Source of the DNA: a bacterium
GTDB lineage: Bacteria > Krumholzibacteriota > Krumholzibacteria > LZORAL124-64-63
DNA: 10,367 nucleotides
Reading direction: 5' to 3'
Assembly (NCBI GenBank): GCA_016873405.1
Contig: VGXH01000029.1
Span: forward strand, 1 to 10,367
Shown here: positions 1-7,083 of the stretch, piece after piece
Position numbering within the stretch: the stretch's first letter is position 1
How the letters are laid out: the number at the start of each line of letters is the position of its first letter
Notes under the pieces: model-generated
The model's input: the letters and a program-made list of their open reading frames with translations, nothing else
Database searches by the model: none
What the model was told of the DNA's origin: nothing
Made by a program: the position numbers and the translations under genes

Positions 1-2276
1 GGCACGATGCAGCCGTTGGTCAGCTCGCCTCCGCCGCCATCGCCGTTGCCGCTCCAGGCGGCGCGGCTGACGCCGTAGGGCGCGCCCCGGGCGACGTTGT
101 CCTGCCAGCGGAACCGCACGGCTTGCCGGTCGCGGCCGGCGCCCGCGCCGACATCGATCCCGTCGTGGTAGCCCTGGGGCACAGCGCCGTCGGGATTGCC
201 GCCCGGCAGGTTGACGCGCACCCACCTGAGCGTCGGGTCGCGGTCGCCGCCGACGTTGATCCGCCAGGTCTCGTCGGGACCCGCGACCAGGCGCGTGTGC
301 CGGCGTTCGACATCGCCGCTTGGGCGATGCTCCACCCAGCACCAGGTCACTTCCACGGGCTGCCGCACCGGGTCGATGGGCGCGTACTCCACGAACATCA
401 GCGCGTCCTGGATGCCCGTGCTCATCGCTGAAGCCCCGTGCGAGCTGCCGAAGCCGTAGCGCAGCCGCACCTCGCGCTGGCCGGACGGCAACGCGGCGGG
501 CTCGGCGTAGAGGCGGCCGTCCCAGGTCCGGGACGATGAGGCGTCGAACGTCGCGTCGGTCACGAACTCGCCGGCGCCGAAGGCGTGGGCCAGGTCGACC
601 CGGTCCAGGGGACCCGTCTCGCGCGCGAACAGGCTGCCGCCGTAGCGCAGGCCGATGATGTCCGTCGGCGTCGTGAAGCGCCAGGTCACCTGGGCCGGCG
701 CGCCGCCGACGGCCGGGCGCAGGACCGCCTGCCAGAAGCGCTCCGAGCTGTCGTCGGCGCTGATGTTGGCGCTCGCCTGCGCCGTCGTCAGGTACTGCGG
801 TCCCCAGCCCGCGTCGTGCAGCGCCGGCCAGAGCATGTGCGATTCCCGCTGCTCGCCCAGGTGCAGGCGCACCGCGTTCGCGCCGCGCACCAGTCCCGGC
901 AGCGCCAGGCGGTTGAGCTGCGTCACGGTGGTCAGTTCGATCTCGTCCAGGCCGCACGAGGCGGCCGACGCGGCAGCGGTCATCTCCACGCGGCACAGGT
1001 AATCGCGGGCCCCGCCGAGGATCGCGGCCGGCAACGGGATCTGCGTGTCGATCGTGCCGGTCGTCGTCGCGGTCCAGACCGTCGTCCAGTTGCGGCCCGC
1101 GTCGCGCGAGACGCGCAGGCGCAACACGTCGCCCGCCGCGCCGCGCCGGGCGCGCAGGTCGACCAGCGCCGACGTGATCACGTTGGCGCCGTAGACCTTG
1201 AAGGTGACCTGGGACGCCACGCCCGTCGCGGTCGGGCGCAGGTTGGGCCCGGTGCCGCCGGATTCTCCGCGGTGGACGATCCCGCTCTTCCCGTAGAGGA
1301 CCCGGCGGTAGGCCGTCGTCGACAGGTCGGGCCGGAAGCGCCACAGGCCGTTGCCGCGCAGGTCGCCGGCGGCGTGCGTATCGTCGGGGTCCTGGCCCTG
1401 CGAGTCGGCCCGGTAGTAGTCCTGCGTCTCGCCGAGGTGGTCCCAGTAGCGCGTGTAGCTCTCGCCCAGCCTGAGGTTCAGGCGGTAGCGATGCCCCAGG
1501 CGCGCGTGGGTGAAGTCGTCCTGGTACTGCACGCCCGCCAGGTAGGAGTCGGCGCCGTTGCGCAGGGTGCGGGCGTAGGGGATCGGCTGGTCGGCGGCGA
1601 TGCGGTAGCCCCAGGGATAGGCCAGATCGCCTGCGCGGGCGGGATTCACGGGGTTCGAGCCGCACTCGGGCGCGAAGTTGTAGAGGTAGTGGTGTCCGGG
1701 CACGGGTCCGGTCTCGCCCAGCTGCAGCGACAGCTCGCTCTGCGCCGAGGCGCGGATCTGCTCCACCGAGGCCACGACACCGGCGTCGTCGTGGCAGTAG
1801 ATGTTCATCGACGCGTCGAACAGGTGCCAGTTGAGGCCGTCGTCCCACGACATCTCCATCACCGTGTGGTCGGCCAGCTCGACGTAGCGGGCCCGCCAGG
1901 GAGGGCCCAGCGCCTCGACCTGCGCCTGCAACGCGCCGGCGATGAAGGCGCAGTAGGTGTTGGCGTAGTCGTTGAACATCAGCACCGGGTCGTAGAGGCT
2001 GCGGTCGTCCTCGAACGTGGCCGAGGTCTGCCGCCGGTTCCGCACCCCCCAGCGCCAGAGCGCGACGGCCTGCGACTGCGGATCGCCCCACACCGGGAGC
2101 GCGGTCTCCAGGAACGACTCGACCGTCGTGTAGTCGGGATTGCTGTCCGAGTGCAGGTGGATGTTGAAGACGGCGGCGCGCGTCGGCGCGGGGGCCAGCG
2201 CCGGAAGCAGGAGCAGAAGCAGGGCGGCCAATGCCGACCCGGGCCCGTGGAATTTCCTGTGGGACCTGGCGAGCAC
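1..2276 (-). CDS. Exported transglutaminase-like domain protein (3' end off the window)
   Basis: The minus strand is open without a stop from a GTG at 2276 to the window edge, giving at least 758 residues. A GGGAG lies 11 nt before that GTG. Residues 1-34 look like a Sec signal peptide: basic start, then a Leu/Ala-rich core at about 15-28. Residues 35-165 fit the transglutaminase-like fold. A helical lead-in (WGDPQSQAVALWRW) and a FNDYANTYC segment carry the candidate nucleophile C109. H137 lies in DHTVMEM and D154 in WHLFDASMN, giving the Cys-His-Asp order of the superfamily. After about residue 300 the protein looks like beta-rich extracellular domains; I recognise no named family there. 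It would act outside the cytoplasm, but the substrate is unknown, and many relatives of this fold are proteases or of unknown role rather than cross-linkers. A GTG at 2348 is a possible but less likely start, because it would bury the signal peptide. An AT-rich TATATT at 2345-2340 could be a -10 element, but no good -35 precedes it. The reading frame and export are secure; the fold call is by eye. Confidence 0.8.
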   Translation of the reverse strand, partial: MLARSHRKFHGPGSALAALLLLLLPALAPAPTRAAVFNIHLHSDSNPDYTTVESFLETALPVWGDPQSQAVALWRWGVRNRRQTSATFEDDRSLYDPVLMFNDYANTYCAFIAGALQAQVEALGPPWRARYVELADHTVMEMSWDDGLNWHLFDASMNIYCHDDAGVVASVEQIRASAQSELSLQLGETGPVPGHHYLYNFAPECGSNPVNPARAGDLAYPWGYRIAADQPIPYARTLRNGADSYLAGVQYQDDFTHARLGHRYRLNLRLGESYTRYWDHLGETQDYYRADSQGQDPDDTHAAGDLRGNGLWRFRPDLSTTAYRRVLYGKSGIVHRGESGGTGPNLRPTATGVASQVTFKVYGANVITSALVDLRARRGAAGDVLRLRVSRDAGRNWTTVWTATTTGTIDTQIPLPAAILGGARDYLCRVEMTAAASAASCGLDEIELTTVTQLNRLALPGLVRGANAVRLHLGEQRESHMLWPALHDAGWGPQYLTTAQASANISADDSSERFWQAVLRPAVGGAPAQVTWRFTTPTDIIGLRYGGSLFARETGPLDRVDLAHAFGAGEFVTDATFDASSSRTWDGRLYAEPAALPSGQREVRLRYGFGSSHGASAMSTGIQDALMFVEYAPIDPVRQPVEVTWCWVEHRPSGDVERRHTRLVAGPDETWRINVGGDRDPTLRWVRVNLPGGNPDGAVPQGYHDGIDVGAGAGRDRQAVRFRWQDNVARGAPYGVSRAAWSGNGDGGGGELTNGCIV

Positions 2277-2520
2277 GCGCGGATCGTCTCCCGATCGTGG
2301 ATGCAGGTCGGGCCGCGGATGACGGCCGAGTGAACGCCGAATATACACCTGATGCTCGGGCGAGGATACCCGCCGCCGCCCGGCGCCGGTGGCGCCCACA
2401 TCGCCCCTGAACAGACGACGACCGGGGCGGCCGGGTATCCAGCCGGATGGGCGCGGCGTCGTCGCCATGGCCGCCTTCGGGGTTCCGCGCCCCTATTGCC
2501 GCGCCTCTGTTTTCGTGACT

Positions 2521-4077
2521 CTACTTCCGCGCTTTGCCCGCCCGCAGGAACCCCAGGTAGTCGAGCATCTCCTGCAGGTTCCGGTGCTGCGCCCAGCGGC
2601 CATCGGCGAACACGCCGTAGTCGGCGCCGCCCATGGCGGAAGCGAAGCGCACCGAGTTGCCGTAGAAGAGCCACTGCTCGACCCACTTCAGTTCGATGGC
2701 CTCGTCGAAGGGGCTGGCGCCCTGCGGGATCCCCTCGGCCAGGCCTTCGGCCCAGGCCTCGCCGAGCATCTTCGTCGCCTGCAGCGTCAGGTCGTTGGTC
2801 GTCGCGATGGCCTTGTCCAGGCGCGCGAAGTGGCCGTCCACCCACTGCCCGCTGTGGCAGCCGAGGCAGACCGCCTCCATCCGGCCCTGGCGCGCGGCCA
2901 TCTCGTCGGCGTCGATGAGGAACGCGCCGGCCGGCGTCCCGTCCAGGTTCGTGGGCAGGTTCAGCCCGGCGGCGTTGACGATGGGGGCCGTGCAGGCCGC
3001 GACGGGGTGGGGGTGCGCGTAGGGCAGGCCGAAGATCCGCCACGGCAGGCGGTCGTTCATGCGGTGGCTGCGCCTGGCGAGCGTTTCGCCCTGCTCGTCG
3101 ACCACCTCGCTGGCGTGGCAGGTGGCGCAGGTGGGCGCGGTGAAATCGCGGCCGACGGTCCAGGGCACCGCCTGGTAGTCCCAGTCCTTGTCCAGCGACT
3201 TCTGGATCTTGCCGTGCACGCTGACCTCGTAGACCGGGTAGGCCGGCACGTCCGGACCCTTGTGGCACTGCGCGCAGGTGTAGGGCTTGCGGGCCATCTC
3301 GATCGAGAACCGGTGCCGCGTATGGCAGGCCGAGCAGGCGCCCTTGCTGCCGTCGGGGTTCACCCGGCCGACGCCGCCGTTGGGCCAGCCCGACAGGACG
3401 GGGATCTCCATCTCGCCGAAGTCGCTGTCGCGAACCTCGGCGCCGACGACCTTGACCTCGGTGCCGTGGCAGGACAGGCACGATTCGGCGTCGGTGGCGG
3501 GGTCCGAGCCGTGGAAGGTCAACGCGCCGCGCTCGTACACGTGCGCGCCGTTGACGGCGTCGACCAGCTGCCGGTAGAGCGGGTTGTCGACCAGGTTGCC
3601 GTGGGCCTGTCCCATCAGGTTGTCGGCGAACTCCCCGACCTCGACCGGGTGGCAGCCGGCGCAGTCGGCCGGCGAGACCACCGTGTGGATGACGTAGCCG
3701 TTGTGCTCGAAGCTGTCCGGATGCTCGTCGGCGTTCAGCGTGTGGCATTCCGCGCAGCCGACCACCGTCTCGGCCAGGCCGGCGGGCACCGATTCGGTGG
3801 AGATGCGGCGCTGCAGCGGCTCCTGCGCGACGGCCGCGGCCGGCGTGACCCGGGCATGGCGGCTGCCCTGCCAGTCGGCGACGATGCCCGGCGTGACGAC
3901 GGCGTGGCAGTCGAGGCAGGCCTGGGTGTCGGCGCTGGGCTCGACGGCGGTCGCGGCGCTTTGCGCGGCGGCGGCGGCGCTTTGCGCGGCGGCGGCGGCG
4001 CTCTGCGCGGCGGCGGCGGCGCAGAGGGCGAGCACCGGCAGGAGGGACAACAGGCGCGGGCGCATCGTGGCCGACAT
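2521..4077 (-). CDS. Octaheme c-type cytochrome, hydroxylamine oxidoreductase (HAO)-like
   Basis: The 518-residue product has eight CxxCH haem-attachment motifs, starting at residues 54, 108, 139, 200, 248, 268, 317 and 404. It has an N-terminal signal peptide (about 1-24), so it is an exported, probably periplasmic, multihaem redox protein. After the first haem comes TPGIVADWQGSRHA, a pattern typical of the HAO family. The C-terminal stretch at about 462-495 (ELKWVEQW, then FASAMGGADYGVF) also recalls HAO. Eight haems is the HAO count, but octaheme tetrathionate-reductase-like proteins are an alternative. Whether it oxidises hydroxylamine, reduces nitrogen or sulfur compounds, or only passes electrons cannot be read here, and no NapC/NrfH-type partner lies in the window. 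C362 sits in CTAPIVN, which is not a haem site. The start at 4077 is supported by AGGAG 6 nt upstream; the internal ATG at codon 5 would be too far from it. C19 is preceded by LAL, a poor lipobox. Haem count is certain, HAO kinship likely. Confidence 0.93.
   Translation of the reverse strand: MSATMRPRLLSLLPVLALCAAAAAQSAAAAAQSAAAAAQSAATAVEPSADTQACLDCHAVVTPGIVADWQGSRHARVTPAAAVAQEPLQRRISTESVPAGLAETVVGCAECHTLNADEHPDSFEHNGYVIHTVVSPADCAGCHPVEVGEFADNLMGQAHGNLVDNPLYRQLVDAVNGAHVYERGALTFHGSDPATDAESCLSCHGTEVKVVGAEVRDSDFGEMEIPVLSGWPNGGVGRVNPDGSKGACSACHTRHRFSIEMARKPYTCAQCHKGPDVPAYPVYEVSVHGKIQKSLDKDWDYQAVPWTVGRDFTAPTCATCHASEVVDEQGETLARRSHRMNDRLPWRIFGLPYAHPHPVAACTAPIVNAAGLNLPTNLDGTPAGAFLIDADEMAARQGRMEAVCLGCHSGQWVDGHFARLDKAIATTNDLTLQATKMLGEAWAEGLAEGIPQGASPFDEAIELKWVEQWLFYGNSVRFASAMGGADYGVFADGRWAQHRNLQEMLDYLGFLRAGKARK
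3956..4018. repeat. Three 21-bp tandem repeats inside the cytochrome gene
   Basis: Three head-to-tail copies of a 21-bp unit begin at 3956, 3977 and 3998. The first two are identical and the third differs by one T-to-C change. The unit is a whole number of codons, so on the minus strand it encodes AAAAAQS three times (residues 20-40), between the signal peptide and the first haem. Copy number can change by slippage without breaking the frame, which would lengthen or shorten a flexible Ala/Gln/Ser linker. Confidence 0.95.
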
Positions 4078-4123
4078 CGCTGACTCCTCTCGGGTGAAAG
4101 GTCCGAGCAGTACTTCTTCAGCG

Positions 4124-4136
4124 TTTGTGCCACAAA
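4124..4136. promoter_or_regulatory. Possible operator: TTTGTG-C-CACAAA palindrome
   Basis: A perfect 6-bp inverted repeat around one base (tttgtgccacaaa) lies 47 nt upstream of the cytochrome start, in a locally AT-rich stretch of the divergent region. Its position suits a regulator site for the cytochrome promoter. Arms of this length are expected a few times by chance in 10 kb, and the spacing does not fit a CRP/FNR site, so this is only a candidate. Confidence 0.3.
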
Positions 4137-4233
4137 ACTAGCAGGTCGAAGTCGAAGTCTCCAGATCCGCGCGCGATCGCGGGGGCAGGCCGTCGGCCGA
4201 CGGCGTCTCGATACAGTCTGATGCTTGTCGCCT

Positions 4234-4269
4234 ATCGCCGGTCCGATCGCCGGCCCGATTGACCGTCCG
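4234..4269. repeat. Three imperfect 12-bp tandem repeats upstream of the pspC-amylase unit
   Basis: The units atcgccggtccg, atcgccggcccg and attgaccgtccg follow each other at 4234, 4246 and 4258. The first two differ at one base; the third is more diverged and contains the candidate -35 hexamer TTGACC. They could be closely spaced binding sites or a simple local duplication. Confidence 0.6.
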
Positions 4270-4288
4270 CGCGGACATGAAGCATACT
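4259..4288 (+). promoter_or_regulatory. Candidate sigma70-type promoter for the pspC-amylase unit
   Basis: TTGACC (4259-4264, five of six matches to the -35 consensus) is followed after 18 nt by CATACT (4283-4288, four of six to the -10). It lies in the gap before the PspC gene and in the right direction. The leader between it and the start codon can form a GC-rich hairpin (arms 4290-4296/4316-4322 and 4301-4304/4311-4314). Prediction by eye only. Confidence 0.4.
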
Positions 4289-4370
4289 CCCGCCGCCCCG
4301 CCGGCGAATACCGGAGCGGCGGCCGGGGTATGGCGCTCATCCCCCGGTACCGCCGTCGAAGGAGGCCCAC

Positions 4371-4589
4371 ATGTCCGACCCCGGAACCCCCGTCCGCCGT
4401 TCCCGCGACAAGGTGCTCGCCGGCGTCTGCGGCGGCCTGGCCGAGCGCCTCGGCTGGTCGCCGGGCCGCTTCCGCCTCGCGTACGTCGTCCTGTCGATCT
4501 GCAGCGCCGCGTTTCCCGGCATCCTGGTCTACGCGGTGCTCTGGTTCGTGATGCCGGCGCCCCCGCAGGGAAGCCCGGGCGATGCCTGA
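4371..4589 (+). CDS. Small PspC-domain membrane protein
   Basis: The 72-residue product is almost entirely one PspC domain. R12-D13-K14 leads into VLAGVCGGLAERLGWSP (15-31), and a hydrophobic segment from about 34 to 61 ends in the family's YAVLWFVMP. It should be an integral inner-membrane protein with one hydrophobic hairpin or helix. PspC is named from the phage-shock (envelope-stress) system, where it works with PspB and PspA. Stand-alone small PspC proteins like this are common outside that operon and mostly uncharacterised, and no PspA, PspB or PspF gene is in the window. A strong Shine-Dalgarno (AAGGAGG, 4359-4365) sits 5 nt before the ATG. Its last 8 nt overlap the start of the downstream amylase gene, which implies translational coupling. 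Family call is secure; its role is not known. Confidence 0.9.
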   Translation: MSDPGTPVRRSRDKVLAGVCGGLAERLGWSPGRFRLAYVVLSICSAAFPGILVYAVLWFVMPAPPQGSPGDA

Positions 4590-5907
4590 CGTCATCCTGC
4601 ACGCGTTCAACTGGAAGTACGCGGAGATCCTCGCCCGACTCGAGGAGATCCGCCGCGCCGGCTACGGCGCCATCCTGATCCCGCCGCCGCTGTACTCCGA
4701 TCCCGACGGGCCGCAGTGGTGGCAGCGCTACCAGCCGAAGGACTATCGCGTCCTGCTGTCGCACCTCGGCGGCAAGCAGGAACTCGCGGCGCTGATTGCG
4801 GCCTGCCACGCCGGCGACGCCCCCGTGCGCGTCTACGCCGACCTGGTGCTGAACCACATGGCCAACGAGGCCCGCGACGACCGCTTCGACTTCCCGGGCC
4901 GGACGGAACTGGAGCGTTACCGCCGGCAGCCGGCCCTCTACGAGGAGAACCGTCTCTACGGCGATCTCTCGGGCGGGCTGTTTTCCGTCTCCGACTTCAA
5001 CCATGCCGGCGAGATCGAGGGCGCGGAGTGGGGCGATCGCGGGGCCGTTCAGCAGCAAAACCTGTCGGGGCTGCCCGACCTCAAGGACTCCGCGTGGGTC
5101 CTCGGGCAGCAGCGCCTGCTGGTGGACGCGCTGATCGCCATGGGCTTCGACGGCTTCCGCGTGGACGCCATCAAGCACATCACCGAGCGGATGATCGACA
5201 ATCTCGCCGACCGGCCAGAGGTGCGCTGCCGGTTCTGGTTCGGCGAGGTGCTGACGGGCGGCGACCACGACGAGCGCGTGTTCCTGGGGCCGTTCCTGCG
5301 CGAGACCTGGATCTCGGCCTACGACTTCCCGCTCTTCCACACGATCCGCGAGGCCTTTGCCCTGGGCGGGTCGCTGCGCGCGCTGGCCGATCCCGCGCGC
5401 GACGGCAACGCGCTGCCCTGGGATCGCGCGGTGACCTTCGCGGTGAACCACGACATCCCGCACAACGACGTGTTCCGGCCCTGGTTGCTGGACCCGCAGG
5501 ACGAGCACCTGGCGTACGCCTACATCCTGGGGCGCGACGGCGGCGTGCCGCTGGTCTACACCGACCACGACGAGTCCCCGTGCGAGGCGGACCGCGGCCG
5601 GTGGCGCGACGCGTGGCGGCGCCCGGACCTGGCGGCGATGGTCCGCTTCCACAACGCCGTGCACGGCGAGCCGATGGTCGTGCTGCACGCCAGCGACACG
5701 CTGCTCGTCTGGCGGCGCGGTGAGCGCGGCCTCGTCGCCGTCAACAAGGCCGGCTTCGACCAGTGGGTCGAGTTCGGCACCTGGGGCCTGCGGAATCCCG
5801 GCGCCTGGCGCGATCTCGTCCACGGGCACGAACTGGAACTGGCGGGCGAGCGGTTCCGGCTGTTCGTGCCGGCGCGCGCGGCGCAGATGTGGCTGGCCGG
5901 GGACTGA
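4582..5907 (+). CDS. Cytoplasmic GH13 alpha-amylase-family glycoside hydrolase
   Basis: The 441-residue product has the conserved blocks of glycoside hydrolase family 13 in order. These are region I DLVLNH (87-92), region V LPDLK (164-168), region II GFRVDAIKH (191-199) with nucleophile D195, region III FWFGEVL (218-224) with acid/base E222, and region IV AVNHD (287-291) with transition-state stabiliser D291. The barrel covers about residues 1-355, followed by a short beta domain to the end. There is no signal peptide, so it should act inside the cell on alpha-1,4-glucans such as glycogen or maltodextrins. The exact specificity (alpha-amylase, maltogenic enzyme or transferase) cannot be told from the motifs. 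The ATG lies inside the end of the upstream PspC gene (8-nt overlap), so the two are probably translated together. No glycogen or maltose genes flank it. The gene ends 16 nt before the convergent LysR gene. Confidence 0.94.
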   Translation: MPDVILHAFNWKYAEILARLEEIRRAGYGAILIPPPLYSDPDGPQWWQRYQPKDYRVLLSHLGGKQELAALIAACHAGDAPVRVYADLVLNHMANEARDDRFDFPGRTELERYRRQPALYEENRLYGDLSGGLFSVSDFNHAGEIEGAEWGDRGAVQQQNLSGLPDLKDSAWVLGQQRLLVDALIAMGFDGFRVDAIKHITERMIDNLADRPEVRCRFWFGEVLTGGDHDERVFLGPFLRETWISAYDFPLFHTIREAFALGGSLRALADPARDGNALPWDRAVTFAVNHDIPHNDVFRPWLLDPQDEHLAYAYILGRDGGVPLVYTDHDESPCEADRGRWRDAWRRPDLAAMVRFHNAVHGEPMVVLHASDTLLVWRRGERGLVAVNKAGFDQWVEFGTWGLRNPGAWRDLVHGHELELAGERFRLFVPARAAQMWLAGD

Positions 5908-5923
5908 CCGCGACCGGGGCGCG

Positions 5924-6832
5924 CTAGAGCGACGCTTCCTGCGCCGCGCACGCCGCCAGCAGCCAGTCGCGGAACGCCATGACCCGCCGGTCGTCGGACT
6001 TCCGCTGCGGGTGCACCAGGTGGTAGGCGTGCCGGCTGCGGACGGGCCGGTCGATCAGCACGGCCAGCCGTCCGCCGGTCAGCTCCTCCTGGATCAGGAA
6101 GCGCGGCAGCACCGCGATGCCCAGGCCGGCGACCGCCGCCTGGATCACCATGTGGATCTGCTCGAAGCGGGGGCCCGCCAACCCGTCCACGCCGTCCACG
6201 GCGCAGGCCTGCAGCCATTCCTGCCAGGCCTGGGGGCGCGTCACGTGCTGCAGCAGCGTGCGGCGGCCGACGTCCTCGGGCCGGCGCGGCTGCGGCCAAC
6301 GCCCCCCCAGCAGCGAGGGGGCCGCGACCGGCACGACGACCTCGCCCATCAGGCGGTGGCAGACGGCGCCCGGCCAGATGTCGTCGCCGAAGTGGACGGC
6401 GATGTCGATGTCGCTGCCCGCGAAGTCGAAGGGTTTGATCTCCGAGACGAGGTTGAGCTGGATGTCGGGGTGCCGCGACGTGAAATCGCCCAGCCGCGGG
6501 ATGAGCCAGCGCGACCCGAACGTGGGCGGCAGCGCGATCGTCAGCAGGCCGCCGGCGCTGCCGTAGGCCATCACCTGCAGCGTCGCGGCCTCGGCGCGGT
6601 CCAGGAGCTCGCGCACGGCGACCGCGTAGACCTCGCCGACCTCGGTCAGGGCCAGCCGCTGCTTGTGGCGCCAGAAGAGCGGCCGCCTGATGAAATCCTC
6701 CAGCTGCCGGATCTGCCGGCTGACCGCGCTCTGGGTGACGTTCAGCTCCTGGGCGGCGCGCGTGAAGCTGAGGTGCCGCACCGCCGCCTCGAAGCACTGC
6801 AGGGCGGTCAGGGAGGGGAGGATCCGGCTCAT
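5924..6832 (-). CDS. LysR-family transcriptional regulator, GcvA-like
   Basis: The 302-residue product has the LysR layout. The N-terminal winged helix-turn-helix (about 6-64) contains SFTRAAQELNVTQSAVSRQIRQLE. A linker helix follows, then a substrate-binding-like effector domain from about 93 to 295. The opening LPSLTALQCFEAAVRHLSFTRAA resembles the GcvA branch, which includes regulators of carboxylic- and amino-acid catabolism such as GcdR of glutarate use. It is divergent from the dehydrogenase/lyase/CoA-transferase operon, the usual arrangement for a LysR protein and its target, so its inducer is probably a substrate or intermediate of that pathway. AGGAGG lies 5 nt before the ATG. A T-N11-A inverted repeat sits 16 nt upstream of the start and fits autoregulation. 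The family is certain; the target operon is inferred from position. Confidence 0.95.
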   Translation of the reverse strand: MSRILPSLTALQCFEAAVRHLSFTRAAQELNVTQSAVSRQIRQLEDFIRRPLFWRHKQRLALTEVGEVYAVAVRELLDRAEAATLQVMAYGSAGGLLTIALPPTFGSRWLIPRLGDFTSRHPDIQLNLVSEIKPFDFAGSDIDIAVHFGDDIWPGAVCHRLMGEVVVPVAAPSLLGGRWPQPRRPEDVGRRTLLQHVTRPQAWQEWLQACAVDGVDGLAGPRFEQIHMVIQAAVAGLGIAVLPRFLIQEELTGGRLAVLIDRPVRSRHAYHLVHPQRKSDDRRVMAFRDWLLAACAAQEASL

Positions 6833-6847
6833 CGACGCCTCCTGTGA

Positions 6848-6866
6848 TCATGAGTTTTTCTCATGA
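6848..6866. promoter_or_regulatory. Perfect inverted repeat, probable LysR-type operator (T-N11-A)
   Basis: TCATGAG-ttttt-CTCATGA is a perfect 7-bp inverted repeat with a 5-nt spacer. It contains T-N11-A (6851-6863), the classical core of LysR-type binding sites. It lies between the divergent LysR gene and the metabolic operon, next to the regulator's ribosome binding site, so bound protein would be expected to repress its own gene and perhaps activate the operon. It is AT-rich against a very GC-rich background. Confidence 0.7.
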
Positions 6867-6908
6867 ACTCCTGCAAAGAAATCGTCCCAGGCGAACCGGA
6901 TCTTGGTG

Positions 6909-6937
6909 TTCAAATGGCCGAAAGGCAAGGATATTGT
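6909..6937 (+). promoter_or_regulatory. Weak candidate promoter for the dehydrogenase/lyase/CoA-transferase operon
   Basis: TTCAAA (6909-6914) and TATTGT (6932-6937) are 17 nt apart, and each matches the sigma70 hexamers at four of six positions. This is the most AT-rich stretch before the operon, apart from the operator. A weak match is usual for LysR-activated promoters. It would place the inverted repeat about 80-95 nt upstream of the transcription start and leave a leader of about 140 nt. I see nothing else in that leader beyond a small GACCC/GGGTC hairpin (6954-6967) with no U-tract. Confidence 0.3.
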
Positions 6938-7083
6938 GCCCATGGCGCCCCCTGACCCCGCTGGGTCGGGAGCGCGGTGATTCCGGAAACGCATGAATTG
7001 CCGGGCCGGGACCGGTCGCGCAGGCGGCGCGCGGCCCGGCGGGGCGCAGGAGCCGGCGGCACGCCGGGAGGGAGAGCAGGCGC

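Noticed and set aside
585..2333. A 582-codon open frame on the plus strand
   Set aside because: It lies antisense to the exported transglutaminase-like gene, is rich in Arg/Val/Ala/Gln with no motif, and is explained by the GC bias of the codons on the other strand.
2382..2396. GGCGCC-GGT-GGCGCC inverted repeat as a terminator
   Set aside because: Only 6 bp of stem with a 3-nt loop, each arm is itself a palindrome, and no T-run follows on either strand.
1979..3748. A 589-codon open frame on the minus strand
   Set aside because: It runs out of frame through the cytochrome gene, the gap and the start of the exported protein; composition is Arg/Pro/Gly-rich with no domain.
2389..4083. A 564-codon open frame on the plus strand
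   Set aside because: Antisense shadow of the cytochrome gene, whose eight CxxCH motifs show the real frame; the translation is low-complexity.
4120..4140. The TTTGTG/CACAAA palindrome as a CRP or FNR site
   Set aside because: Those sites have several bases between half-sites; here only one base separates the arms, so only a generic operator is proposed.
4138..5829. A 563-codon open frame on the minus strand
   Set aside because: Antisense shadow of the GH13 gene, which has all catalytic motifs in the plus frame.
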